This document shows positions 33,015 through 41,232 of a stretch of DNA of 41,330 nt, one piece after another. The translations under genes and the position numbers were made by a program. Every line of letters starts with the position of its first letter. Position 1 is the stretch's first letter. The stretch comes from Clostridiales bacterium. Lineage in GTDB: Bacteria; Bacillota; Clostridia; Christensenellales; CAG-138. The notes under the pieces are model-generated. The model made no database searches and was not told the DNA's origin. It worked only from the letters and a program-made list of their open reading frames with translations. The stretch lies in assembly GCA_004558825.1 (NCBI GenBank), contig SFDB01000011.1:1-41330 (forward strand). The letters run 5' to 3'.

Positions 33015-35636
33015 ATGACAAAGTATGTCTATCTATTTAGTGAAGGCAATGCCGGTATGCGTAACTTGCTCGGCGGCAAGGGCGCTAACCTGGCAGAAAT
33101 GACAGGCCTTGGTATGCCTGTACCTCAAGGTTTTACCATAACCACAGAGGCCTGCACGCAGTACTATAACGACGGCGAGCAGATAAATGCCGAGATTCAG
33201 GAGCAGATTTACGCTCACATTAAGAAACTTGAGGAGATATCCGGCAAGAAGTTCGGCGATCTCAATAATCCGCTGCTTGTGTCCGTACGCTCGGGCGCAC
33301 GCGCTTCGATGCCGGGCATGATGGACACCATACTTAACCTCGGCCTTAACGATGAAGTAGTTGAAAGCTTCGCAAAGAAGACAAACAATCCGCGTTTTGC
33401 ATACGATTCGTACCGCCGCTTCATACAGATGTATTCCGATGTCGTTATGGAAGTCGGCAAGAAGTATTTTGAAGAGCTCATAGACAAACTCAAGGCCGAG
33501 AGAGGCGTAAAGCTCGACACGGAGCTTACTGCCGACGACCTCAAGCTCCTGGCGGAGCAGTTCAAAGCGGAGTATAAGGCGAAGATAGGTAAGGATTTCC
33601 CGTCCGATCCGAGGGAGCAGCTTATGGGCGCCATTAAGGCCGTATTCCGCAGCTGGGACAACCCGCGCGCCATTTACTATCGCCGTATGAACGATATACC
33701 CGCATCATGGGGAACTGCGGTAAACGTACAGATGATGGTATTCGGCAACATGGGTGAAACCTCAGGAACGGGCGTTGCATTTACGCGTAACCCTGCAACG
33801 GGCGAAAAGAAGCTTTTCGGTGAATTCCTTATGAACGCTCAGGGCGAGGACGTCGTAGCCGGCGTACGCACACCGCAGACGATAGACCAGCTTGCAAAGG
33901 TTATGCCTGAAGCCTACGCGCAGTTCGTAGACATCTGCAAGAAGCTTGAAGAGCACTATAGAGATATGCAGGACATGGAGTTCACCATAGAAGACAAGAA
34001 GCTTTACATGCTTCAGACGCGTAACGGTAAGCGCACGGCAGCCGCAGCGCTCAAAATAGCATGCGACCTCGTCGATGAAGGCATGATAACTAAAGAGGAA
34101 GCCGTCATGATGGTAGATCCGAAGCAGCTTGACGCACTCTTGCACCCTCAGTTTGAAGCGGCAGCTCTCAAGAACGCAAAGCCCGTTGCCACAGCGCTGG
34201 CGGCTTCTCCGGGTGCTGCATGCGGCCGTATCGTATTCACGGCTGAGGACGCGATAGAGTGGTCCAACAGGAAAGAAAAGGTTGTCCTTGTACGTCTTGA
34301 AACAAGCCCCGAGGATATTGAGGGCATGGCTCATTCGCAGGGCATACTCACGGTTCGCGGCGGCATGACGTCGCATGCGGCGGTTGTCGCGCGCGGTATG
34401 GGTACATGCTGCGTATCCGGCTGCGGCGATATCGTTATGGACGAGGCGAACAAGACATTTACGCTTGCAGGCCGCACATATCATGAGGGCGATTGGATAT
34501 CTCTTGACGGTTCGACAGGCAACATATACGGCGAAGCTCTTAAGACGGTTGAAGCTTCGATAGGCGGTGACTTCGGCAGACTTATGGGCTGGGCGGATTC
34601 AATCCGCACGCTCAAGGTTCGCACGAATGCTGACAATCCGAGAGATGCCGCCGTTGCGGTTAAGTTCGGTGCGGAGGGCATCGGCCTTTGCCGCACAGAG
34701 CATATGTTCTTCGAGGAAGATCGTATCCCCGCTGTCCGCGAGATGATAGTGGCCAAAACGGAAGAGGCGCGCCGCAAGGCTCTCAACAAGCTCCTTCCGA
34801 TGCAGCGCAGCGACTTTGAGGGTATCTACAAGGCAATGGAAGAGCGTCCTGTAACGATCCGCTTCCTCGACCCGCCGCTTCATGAGTTCCTGCCCCATAA
34901 GGATGAGGAGATTGCGGCGCTTGCGAAGGAAATGGGCCTTACATTTGAAGAACTCAAGGCAACGGTTGAAAGTCTCCACGAGTTTAACCCGATGATGGGC
35001 CATCGCGGATGCCGACTCACGGTTACGTATCCCGAAATTGCCGAAATGCAGACACGCGCTGTCATAGAAGCGGCCATCAACGTGCGCAAAGAGACAGGCC
35101 TCAATATCGTTCCCGAAATCATGATCCCGCTCGTAGGCGAAGTTAAAGAGCTCGCATACGTCAAGAACTTTGTAGTCGCTACGGCTAAGAAGGTCATGGA
35201 AGAGCAAAACATGGAGATTCCGTACTTGGTAGGTACGATGATTGAGATTCCGCGCGCAGCTCTCACGGCGGACGAAATTGCAAAAGAAGCCGAATTCTTC
35301 TCGTTTGGCACAAACGACCTTACCCAGATGACATTCGGCTTCAGCCGTGACGACGCGGGCAAGTTCCTCGGCGCGTACTATGAGAAGAAGATATACGAGT
35401 CCGATCCCTTTGCTCGCCTTGATCAGATAGGCGTAGGCAAGCTCGTTAAGATGGCGGCAGACCTTGGCAGGAGCACGCGCCCCAATATCAAGCTCGGCAT
35501 ATGCGGCGAGCATGGCGGCGATCCGTCGAGCATTGACTTCTGTCACAGGATTGGCCTCAACTACGTTTCCTGCTCACCGTATCGTGTGCCGATAGCAAGA
35601 CTTGCGGCAGCACAGGCAAAGCTCAGGAACAAATAA
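33015..35636 (+). CDS. ppdK: Pyruvate, phosphate dikinase
   Basis: 873 residues, full length. It interconverts pyruvate, ATP and Pi with PEP, AMP and PPi, serving glycolysis or gluconeogenesis in anaerobes. The ATP-grasp part begins LLGGKGANLAEM and has SVRSGARASMPGMMDT. The swivelling His is His454 in GGMTSHAAVVARGMG. The PEP/pyruvate barrel has EGIGLCRTEHMF, GTNDLTQMTFGFSRDDA and Cys830 in ICGEHGGDP. Codons resemble those of highly expressed genes (many AAG, ATT/ATC, CGC/CGT), as in the S1 part of the fusion gene. Monocistronic, with a clear promoter and terminator. Confidence 0.97.
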   Translation: MTKYVYLFSEGNAGMRNLLGGKGANLAEMTGLGMPVPQGFTITTEACTQYYNDGEQINAEIQEQIYAHIKKLEEISGKKFGDLNNPLLVSVRSGARASMPGMMDTILNLGLNDEVVESFAKKTNNPRFAYDSYRRFIQMYSDVVMEVGKKYFEELIDKLKAERGVKLDTELTADDLKLLAEQFKAEYKAKIGKDFPSDPREQLMGAIKAVFRSWDNPRAIYYRRMNDIPASWGTAVNVQMMVFGNMGETSGTGVAFTRNPATGEKKLFGEFLMNAQGEDVVAGVRTPQTIDQLAKVMPEAYAQFVDICKKLEEHYRDMQDMEFTIEDKKLYMLQTRNGKRTAAAALKIACDLVDEGMITKEEAVMMVDPKQLDALLHPQFEAAALKNAKPVATALAASPGAACGRIVFTAEDAIEWSNRKEKVVLVRLETSPEDIEGMAHSQGILTVRGGMTSHAAVVARGMGTCCVSGCGDIVMDEANKTFTLAGRTYHEGDWISLDGSTGNIYGEALKTVEASIGGDFGRLMGWADSIRTLKVRTNADNPRDAAVAVKFGAEGIGLCRTEHMFFEEDRIPAVREMIVAKTEEARRKALNKLLPMQRSDFEGIYKAMEERPVTIRFLDPPLHEFLPHKDEEIAALAKEMGLTFEELKATVESLHEFNPMMGHRGCRLTVTYPEIAEMQTRAVIEAAINVRKETGLNIVPEIMIPLVGEVKELAYVKNFVVATAKKVMEEQNMEIPYLVGTMIEIPRAALTADEIAKEAEFFSFGTNDLTQMTFGFSRDDAGKFLGAYYEKKIYESDPFARLDQIGVGKLVKMAADLGRSTRPNIKLGICGEHGGDPSSIDFCHRIGLNYVSCSPYRVPIARLAAAQAKLRNK

Positions 35637-35663
35637 TTAAATAAGCGTTAGAGCTTTTAGCGG

Positions 35664-35700
35664 CGCGGAGAATCGGTTACGATTCTCCGCGTTGTTTTTA
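35664..35700 (+). terminator. ppdK terminator
   Basis: A perfect 12-bp stem (35664-35675 with 35680-35691), a GTTA loop and TTGTTTTTA. Confidence 0.9.
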
Positions 35701-35731
35701 ATCAGCGGCTTTTGGCGTATCGGTATTATTA

Positions 35732-35797
35732 TGTTTACAGCGGATTGTTTACAAATCTGTTACATCTGATGTTATACAATATAATAGGGGTGTAACA
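35732..35797 (+). promoter_or_regulatory. Tandem TGTTTACA-type repeats and promoter of the two-component operon
   Basis: TGTTTACA at 35732 and 35746, TGTTACA at 35758 and TGTTATACA at 35770 stand 12-14 nt apart on the same face of the helix. An inverted copy (TGTAACA) at 35791 touches the start codon. TATAAT at 35780-35785 is the -10, and no good -35 is present. This suggests activation by an OmpR-type regulator, most simply the gene that follows. Confidence 0.6.
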
Positions 35798-36457
35798 ATG
35801 CTGCGCATATTGATTGTGGAGGATGAAAAGCCGATAGCGAATCTGATAACGATGAACTTGCGGATGGAGGGCTATAACTGTACCACGGTATACGATGGGG
35901 AGGAAGCGGCCGACATGATCGAGAAAAGGACGTTCGATCTTGTGCTGCTCGATATAATGCTCCCTAAGATTAACGGATACGAGCTGTTTGAGTATATACG
36001 TCCGCTCGATATACCGGTGATATTTATAACCGCGATGGGCGGCATTGATGAAAGAATACACGGCCTGCGCTTAGGGGCCGACGATTATATAGTCAAGCCC
36101 TTTCAAGTGGGAGAGCTTACGGCAAGGGTGGAAGTCGTGCTGCGCCGTATGGGCAAAAAGGTAACGGAATACAACGTAAACGGTGTCAGCATAAACACGG
36201 AATCGCGTACTGTCATGCGCGACGGGCGGCTTGTGGAGCTTACGGCGAAGGAGTTTGATTTGATGCTCGAGCTTGTGCGTAATAAAAACGTAGCTCTTTA
36301 CCGCGAAAGGCTGTATGAGCGCGTATGGAACGAACCGTTCAGGTTTGAGACGCGCACGCTTGACGCTCATATACAAAGGCTTCGAAAAAAGCTTGGCTGG
36401 GAGGAATGCATCAAAACGGTGTTTCGCATAGGCTACAGGTTGGAGGTGCGCAGCTAA
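35798..36457 (+). CDS. OmpR/VanR-type response regulator
   Basis: 219 residues. The receiver domain (1-118) has Glu8/Asp9, phospho-acceptor Asp52 in LLDIMLP, Thr78 and Lys100 in VKPF. The C-terminal winged helix (about 126-217) has LTAKEFDLMLELVRN and TLDAHIQRLRKKL. GGGGTGT precedes the ATG. The kinase gene begins directly after the stop codon. It probably binds the tandem repeats in front of its own gene. Confidence 0.92.
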   Translation: MLRILIVEDEKPIANLITMNLRMEGYNCTTVYDGEEAADMIEKRTFDLVLLDIMLPKINGYELFEYIRPLDIPVIFITAMGGIDERIHGLRLGADDYIVKPFQVGELTARVEVVLRRMGKKVTEYNVNGVSINTESRTVMRDGRLVELTAKEFDLMLELVRNKNVALYRERLYERVWNEPFRFETRTLDAHIQRLRKKLGWEECIKTVFRIGYRLEVRS

Positions 36458-37888
36458 TTGAGGCTTTTCACGAAGATATTTATTTCTTCGCTTGCGGTGC
36501 TGTCAGCGTCGATGGCGGTAACGGGCGGAATGCTCATAAAAGAAAGCTTTGATAATTCACTGAGTCGCGAAAAGGGTGTAGCGCTGAGCGAATACGGTCA
36601 TATAGCGTATACGCTGCAAACGGGTATGCAAAGTATATCCGAGAGCGGAGAGCTTACGCGCGAAAACCTGACGATACTGGCGCGGCAGGCGGCAGACGTA
36701 TCGCCTTGCGGCGTTGCGTTGTTCGACGCGGAGGGGGAAATGCTCTACTCTACGCTTCCCGACATGCGCATAGCGGAGGGTAAAAACAACGATTCGGATA
36801 TTGCCGCGATGTATTCCATATTTGTTACGGACACCGGGCGGTACATAAAGGTAACGAGCGGTTTGACGGTGAACGATGTCTCCGTGGCGTTTGTAATTTC
36901 AAAAAACATAGATTCGATCTATCAAGAGTCCGAAGCTTTTGCGCGAAAGTATATTTTGATTTATTCCGTTTCAGTGTTTGCAGCTGCAGCAGCGCTTGCC
37001 GTGCTTTCATATTTTATTGCCCGACCGATAAGACGCCTGACGGTGTCTGCGGCGCGCATTGCCGAGGGTAAATATGACGAGAGATGCCCTGTATTCAGCC
37101 GCGACGAGACGGGGGAGCTTGCGCTCGGATTCAACCGAATGGCGGAGACTGTCGAGGAGAGCATATCGGAGCTTAAACGGAGCGCGCAGCAAAAAGAGGA
37201 TTTCATGGCGAGCTTCGCTCACGAGATAAAGACACCGCTGACATCAGTGATAGGATATGCCGACATGCTCTATCAGGGACGGCTCAGGGATGAGGAGGCA
37301 GCGAATGCCGCAGGCTTTATTCTGAGTGAAGGGATGCGGCTCGAGGCGCTGTCGCTGAAGCTGATGGAGCTCATTGTGCTTGAAAAAACCAAATTTTCGC
37401 TCATATCGTTGCCGGCCATAGACGTTTTCGATGATATAGGCAAGGCGCTTATGCCTATGGCGGCAAAGTGGGATGCGAGCGTAAGCCTCCGTGCAGATGA
37501 AGCGTTTATAAAAATCGAACCTGATCTTTTTAAGACGCTCGTGATGAATCTGGCAGATAACGCAATAAAGGCTCTCGTTGATGGCGAAAGGGCGAGGACC
37601 GGCGGAATCGTCGAGGTATTTGGAAGGCGCTTAGGCGATAAATATGTTGTCGAGGTTGCGGACAATGGGCGCGGCATGGAGGAGAACGAGCTTTTGCGAA
37701 TAAAGGAAGCGTTCTACATGGTGGATAAATCGCGTTCGCGCAGAATGAACGGCGCAGGGCTTGGACTCGCGATAGCCGAGCGAATTGCCCTTATACACGA
37801 CACGACGCTCGAATTCGAGAGCGAATCGGGACGCGGCACAAAGGTATCTTTCAATATAGCGGCGGAGGCTTGCGATGAAATGGAGTGA
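36458..37888 (+). CDS. Membrane sensor histidine kinase
   Basis: 476 residues. Membrane helices at about 7-26 and 166-187 enclose a sensor domain of about 140 residues. Then come HAMP (188-240), HisKA with the phospho-accepting His255 in FAHEIKTPLTS, and the HATPase domain: N box NLADNAIKAL (364-373), ADNGRGM and GAGLGLAIA. The start is TTG 36458, next to the regulator's stop, with GGAGG 11 nt upstream. It is the signalling partner of the preceding regulator. The signal is unknown; the downstream VanY-type gene suggests the cell wall. Confidence 0.92.
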   Translation: MRLFTKIFISSLAVLSASMAVTGGMLIKESFDNSLSREKGVALSEYGHIAYTLQTGMQSISESGELTRENLTILARQAADVSPCGVALFDAEGEMLYSTLPDMRIAEGKNNDSDIAAMYSIFVTDTGRYIKVTSGLTVNDVSVAFVISKNIDSIYQESEAFARKYILIYSVSVFAAAAALAVLSYFIARPIRRLTVSAARIAEGKYDERCPVFSRDETGELALGFNRMAETVEESISELKRSAQQKEDFMASFAHEIKTPLTSVIGYADMLYQGRLRDEEAANAAGFILSEGMRLEALSLKLMELIVLEKTKFSLISLPAIDVFDDIGKALMPMAAKWDASVSLRADEAFIKIEPDLFKTLVMNLADNAIKALVDGERARTGGIVEVFGRRLGDKYVVEVADNGRGMEENELLRIKEAFYMVDKSRSRRMNGAGLGLAIAERIALIHDTTLEFESESGRGTKVSFNIAAEACDEME

Positions 37889-38723
37889 TAAAAAGAGGCG
37901 GGCGGAGAATAAGATAATGCAAGCTGCTGCGGCCGTACTTTGCGTAGCGATTATTGTGTTTGGCGGCGCGCTGATACCCATTGCTCTGATGCGGAAGCAC
38001 GAGGCACGCTCGGTCATGTATACGGAAGCGATAGTGGTGGATGAATACAGGACGGCATCGTTTCGGAAAAAGGCAAAGAACGATGCTCTTGCGGAGCGCA
38101 CGCGTATAGCCTTGCTTTTAGATATAAACAATTTAAGAGTGCATAGGAAGGAGGAGTATAAAACCAATGCTGAAATTGATTTGCCGGCGATATTGGAGAG
38201 GTTCAAGGAATATGGAATATTGAATATCGAGAGCGTTGAGGGCGAAATAGTATACAATGTATTCTATATGGAACCGGACAGCGACGAGTATACTGACGCA
38301 GTTATTGATAAGACGCCGCGGCCGCAGTCTAAAACGGAAAACAAGATTGAAAGCTTCGGAACCGAAATAAGAGAACATGACGGCGCGCATGATAAGAAGA
38401 TATTAACGGACATACAGTTTTGTTCGATTCAGGAGGATGGCAACGCAATTGCCGTAACTCTGGTTATAGCAGGAGACAACAAAACACCGGTAGGCTTTAG
38501 AGTGCATTACGAGCGCGGCGAATATAGGGCGTACAACAACGCGTACAGACTGGCGTCAGATTACTGTAAAATGCTTGGAATATGGGATGAGGACGAGGTG
38601 GAGATAATTAAATCGACCGGCGATAATAGGAGCAGCTGCCTTATATTCGTTGACAACATACAGGTATATGCTTATATTGGCGACGGAATTGTCGACGTAA
38701 ACTTATCGTCAAACGGAGATTAG
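37875..38723 (+). CDS. Unknown membrane-anchored protein of the two-component operon
   Basis: 282 residues. A basic N-terminus, one membrane helix (about 15-38) and a large extracellular part with no named domain. Charged helical stretches (about 60-80) precede a mixed alpha/beta region. A charged segment near 150-175 looks flexible. A last region (about 180-275) contains LASDYCKMLGIWDEDEVEIIKS. It overlaps the kinase gene by 14 nt with GGAGG 6 nt before ATG, so it is translationally coupled. The middle is more AT rich than its neighbours. It may modulate the sensor kinase, as small operon partners do in other systems, but that is inference. Confidence 0.75.
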   Translation: MKWSDKKRRAENKIMQAAAAVLCVAIIVFGGALIPIALMRKHEARSVMYTEAIVVDEYRTASFRKKAKNDALAERTRIALLLDINNLRVHRKEEYKTNAEIDLPAILERFKEYGILNIESVEGEIVYNVFYMEPDSDEYTDAVIDKTPRPQSKTENKIESFGTEIREHDGAHDKKILTDIQFCSIQEDGNAIAVTLVIAGDNKTPVGFRVHYERGEYRAYNNAYRLASDYCKMLGIWDEDEVEIIKSTGDNRSSCLIFVDNIQVYAYIGDGIVDVNLSSNGD

Positions 38724-38753
38724 CGGCGCTTGAAGGAGCAAAAAAACGCACAG

Positions 38754-38782
38754 TTTACAGAAAGGTGACAGACGAATAACAA
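38754..38782 (+). promoter_or_regulatory. Possible promoter of the VanY-type gene
   Basis: TTTACA (38754-38759), 17 nt, TAACAA (38777-38782). The start would lie just before the SD hairpin. Confidence 0.45.
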
Positions 38783-38793
38783 TTTGAGAACAA

Positions 38794-38824
38794 GCCCCCT
38801 TTATGATTACAGCATAAAGGGGGC
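38794..38824 (+). promoter_or_regulatory. Hairpin sequestering the SD of the VanY-type gene
   Basis: GCCCCCTTTATG (38794-38805) pairs perfectly over 12 bp with CATAAAGGGGGC (38813-38824), with a 7-nt loop. The GGGGG SD, 7 nt before the ATG, lies in the 3' strand, so translation should require the stem to open. No T-run follows, so it is not a terminator. Confidence 0.65.
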
Positions 38825-38830
38825 GAGCTT

Positions 38831-39655
38831 ATGAACAGAAAGAATGCGAAAAGCAAGAAAAAGAAGGCGTCAGGCGTGTTGCTTGCGGCGGTGATGACAG
38901 TAAACGCGGGACTGTTGGCCGCGTTGACGGCAGTTGTGCTTGGTGGAGAGTCTGCGCAAATTATGCGCAAGTCTGATATGACCGCATATGAAGCGAATTA
39001 TAAGATATACGACATTACGCCAGGAAATTCGCAAATACAGATGACGCAGACGCCTGAACAGGATAGCGACGAGTTCTTGCGGCTCGTGAACTGGGATAAT
39101 CCTATATATGAAGAGCCGGAGGTCGTGTATATCACCTCGCTTCTTACGGCTGCGAACGTGGAGTGCGATTCTCGGCGCCACATAAATGAAACGGCAGGTA
39201 AGGCGCTTAACGAAATGATGCTTGCGGCGCATCAGGAGGGCGAATATAAATTTATAATTGCAAGCGCGTTCAGACATATATATGAGCAGGAGATGCTTTG
39301 GAATCGCAGAGCGAGCAAGGAGCCAAACTACGGAAGCGACCCGTATAACAAGCCTGTCGCCGTAATGCCCAAAAACAACAGCGAGCATACGACAGGGCTT
39401 GCCGTAGACATATTGTGCGAAGAATGCCCTCGTTCGAGCGAGGAATTTGCAAATACCGCTGAGGGGAGGTGGCTTTATGCAAATGCGCACAGGTTCGGGT
39501 TTGTGCTACGTTACGGAGCGGATAAGCAGGGGATAACGGGAGTGAGATATGAACCGTGGCATTTTCGCTATGTCGGGATTGAACACGCAAAATACATGTA
39601 TGAGCATAACCTTTGCCTTGAGGAGTATGTGGAGCTTTTGGATACAATCGGTTAG
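38831..39655 (+). CDS. VanY-type D-alanyl-D-alanine carboxypeptidase
   Basis: 274 residues. A very basic N-terminus and one membrane helix (about 14-38) anchor an outer M15B zinc peptidase. ASAFRHIYEQ corresponds to the SAYR block. The zinc site is His186 and Asp193 (SEHTTGLAVDI) plus His244 in EPWHFRYVG, with catalytic Glu241. The family trims the terminal D-Ala of wall pentapeptides or handles tetrapeptides. It ends the two-component region, which as a whole resembles a VanRS-VanY layout without vanHAX genes, so resistance should not be assumed. Its SD lies in a hairpin. Confidence 0.88.
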   Translation: MNRKNAKSKKKKASGVLLAAVMTVNAGLLAALTAVVLGGESAQIMRKSDMTAYEANYKIYDITPGNSQIQMTQTPEQDSDEFLRLVNWDNPIYEEPEVVYITSLLTAANVECDSRRHINETAGKALNEMMLAAHQEGEYKFIIASAFRHIYEQEMLWNRRASKEPNYGSDPYNKPVAVMPKNNSEHTTGLAVDILCEECPRSSEEFANTAEGRWLYANAHRFGFVLRYGADKQGITGVRYEPWHFRYVGIEHAKYMYEHNLCLEEYVELLDTIG

Positions 39656-39767
39656 TGCGCTCAATTTTTCGTTGCAACTCGAGGCTTCACGCTGTATGTG
39701 AGCCAATGACTGCCGGCAAATCACTAACGTCCGAATGATAATATATGATAGCTATTTGAAATTATCC

Positions 39768-39795
39768 TTGCTTTTTTCTGAATATAAGCTATAAT
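39768..39795 (+). promoter_or_regulatory. tRNA-Ala promoter
   Basis: TTGCTT (39768-39773), 16 nt, TATAAT (39790-39795), 17 nt before the tRNA. Confidence 0.7.
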
Positions 39796-39812
39796 AATAA
39801 CTGCGCATGCAT

Positions 39813-39888
39813 GGGGGCGTGGCTCAGTTGGTAGAGCGATGCGTTCGCAACGCATAGGCCAGGGGTTCGAATCCCCTCGTCTCCACCA
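39813..39888 (+). tRNA. tRNA-Ala (anticodon CGC)
   Basis: 76 nt with encoded CCA. The acceptor GGGGGCG pairs with CGTCTCC. The D arm is GCTC...GAGC, the anticodon arm ATGCG-TTCGCAA-CGCAT gives anticodon CGC, and the T arm is AGGGG-TTCGAAT-CCCCT. All arms fold. It borders the phage and mobile-element remnants to its right. Confidence 0.93.
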
Positions 39889-39981
39889 TAAAGGTCTCTG
39901 ACGAACACGGCGCAAAGATTTATTGTTTCGGTCTTTTGTTCGTGTTAGAGTGCAATCTGGGACAAGTTTAAGAAACAGAGG

Positions 39982-40025
39982 GACTATTGCTTGTACAATG
40001 TTTGTATTTGCAATAGTCTTTCTTT
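39982..40025. terminator. Hairpin between tRNA-Ala and the holin remnant
   Basis: GACTATTGC (39982-39990) pairs with GCAATAGTC (40010-40018), followed by TTTCTTT. The loop is long (19 nt). It could end transcription from either side. Confidence 0.5.
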
Positions 40026-40028
40026 ATG

Positions 40029-40280
40029 TTACTTCGTTTCATCTATGCGGTCTGCTGTATTGGCCGTCTTGGGTGATTCAGTCACCTCAGGCAAGCCTGC
40101 AATGCTTGTAAGCAATGACAGTATCCCTGCGAGGGTTGACGATGACGCGACGATAAGCCAATTCACATCAGAAAACACTGCCGAAGTTCCTATTGTCGCT
40201 ATCGCAGTCTGCGCCATAGTCTTCAGCGCGCGTATCCCTGCCGCCTTAAACCAACCTATTGTGAATATTTTCTTATTCAT
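40029..40280 (-). CDS. Phage holin (r1t-like family)
   Basis: 83 residues. WFKAAGIRALKTMAQTAIATIG, SDVNWLIVASSSTLAGILSLLTSIAGLPEV match the small holins of Firmicutes phages, which make membrane pores for release of endolysin. There are two hydrophobic segments (about 20-35 and 42-62). ATG 40280 is chosen because AGGAG lies 9 nt upstream; a TTG at 40289 abuts the SD. No endolysin gene follows on this strand, where the tRNA region begins, so the lysis cassette is incomplete. Confidence 0.75.
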   Translation of the reverse strand: MNKKIFTIGWFKAAGIRALKTMAQTAIATIGTSAVFSDVNWLIVASSSTLAGILSLLTSIAGLPEVTESPKTANTADRIDETK

Positions 40281-40383
40281 GATGTTCAACTCCTATTCTA
40301 TTTTCTTCAAGTCTATCAATTCTTTTGTGTGCAGATTTAGTGGATTCCTTTACTGTTTCAAGCTCACAGGACAAATGAAGCAT
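40273..40383 (-). pseudogene. 3' end of an XhlA-like phage gene
   Basis: The frame gives ELETVKESTKSAHKRIDRLEE, typical of the amphipathic XhlA/haemolysin proteins encoded just before holins. Its stop overlaps the holin start region by 8 nt, as in phage lysis cassettes. Upstream of about 40383 the frame runs antisense through the zinc-ribbon gene and has no SD, so the 5' part is probably lost. Confidence 0.5.
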
Positions 40384-40422
40384 AGCGTCAGAACTAAAAT
40401 GGTTTAAGGGGGTGTAGATTTC

Positions 40423-40578
40423 GTGATTTGTCCATATAGTAAAAACGAAATCTATGTTAGCGAACAGTTTTGTCCAAAATGCGGGCAAAAGCTAATTGGT
40501 ACAAGCGATAGTGCGATTTCACAAAAATACTGGAAAACCGTAAAGGGCGATAATTCAAAGAATGATAAGGAGAAAGCC
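40423..40578 (+). pseudogene. Truncated zinc-ribbon protein gene
   Basis: A strong SD (AAGGGGG) lies about 9 nt before GTG 40423. The protein begins MICPYSKNEI...FCPKCGQKL, a zinc-ribbon start in which the second Cys of the first pair is Ser. After about residue 52 the sequence becomes the antisense of a relaxase gene. The frame stays open to 41208 only by chance, so the original C-terminus is missing. Confidence 0.55.
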
Positions 40579-40579
40579 G

Positions 40580-41130
40580 ATATAACGCTCCGGCTCCGGC
40601 CTCCATACTGCAAGAGATTTCTGAATGCGGGATTTGCCGCGGCGGATATGAGAGAGCTGGTAGCAGAAAATCAGCACACGGCTGCGCAGTTTCTCAAACC
40701 CTTCCGCTATGGCAGGGACAGTGTGGGCAACCAGCGCAGCCAACTTTTTCACTTCCGCTTTCAGCTCCCGCAGCAGCTTGTTATCCGCCTTGATCTGCCG
40801 GTTGACCTCACAGCGGTCAGAAATAATGCCTTTCCGCTCCAGTGCCCGTGCGTCACGCCCTCATGGATGGTGGGCTGCTCGCCACGCAACAAGCTGTTCC
40901 TCGCTGTTCCAGCGTTCAGAGATGGGATTCTGCCTGCCGTAGCGTGTGCTCTTGGGATGCTTGTCCGCACGGACAAGCCCCTGCGCCTCGGCAGAGGATG
41001 GCGTCATGTAGACCTTCTTTTTACCAACCTTGTAGGGATATTGTTTCTTACAGCCTTCATTCTGCGCCGTCTTGAACTCTGCGGCAGTGAATCCCCATGC
41101 GTCCTCTCCACCGGCTCTCACCTTTGGAGT
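40580..41130 (-). pseudogene. Decayed MobA/MobL relaxase fragment
   Basis: In three pieces on the minus strand I read GGEDAWGFTAAEF, YMTPSSAEAQGLVRADKHP and STRYGRQNPISERWNSEEQ, then GEQPTIHEGVT, then KKLAALVAHTVPAIAEGFE and SRVLIFCYQLSHIR. These are consecutive blocks of MobA/MobL relaxases of mobilisable elements. About 30 residues are missing between WRA and EQPTIHEGV (near 40870). A 1-nt loss after EGVT shifts the frame again, and both ends are missing. It is a dead remnant of an integrated mobile element. Confidence 0.75.
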
Positions 41131-41232
41131 TCTCTGTACAATATGTTTGACAAACCTACAATTTACCGTAGCGGTCAATGCAGTTTAATGTGCCGACACG
41201 TCCGCTAAAACGTATAGCACATAAATAAATAT

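Noticed and set aside
35798..39655. Vancomycin resistance cluster
   Set aside because: Only a two-component pair and a VanY-type peptidase are present; vanH, vanA/B and vanX are absent.
40579..41208. C-terminal two thirds of the 261-residue frame starting at 40423
   Set aside because: This part is the antisense of relaxase remnants read on the minus strand, so it is not a real protein extension.
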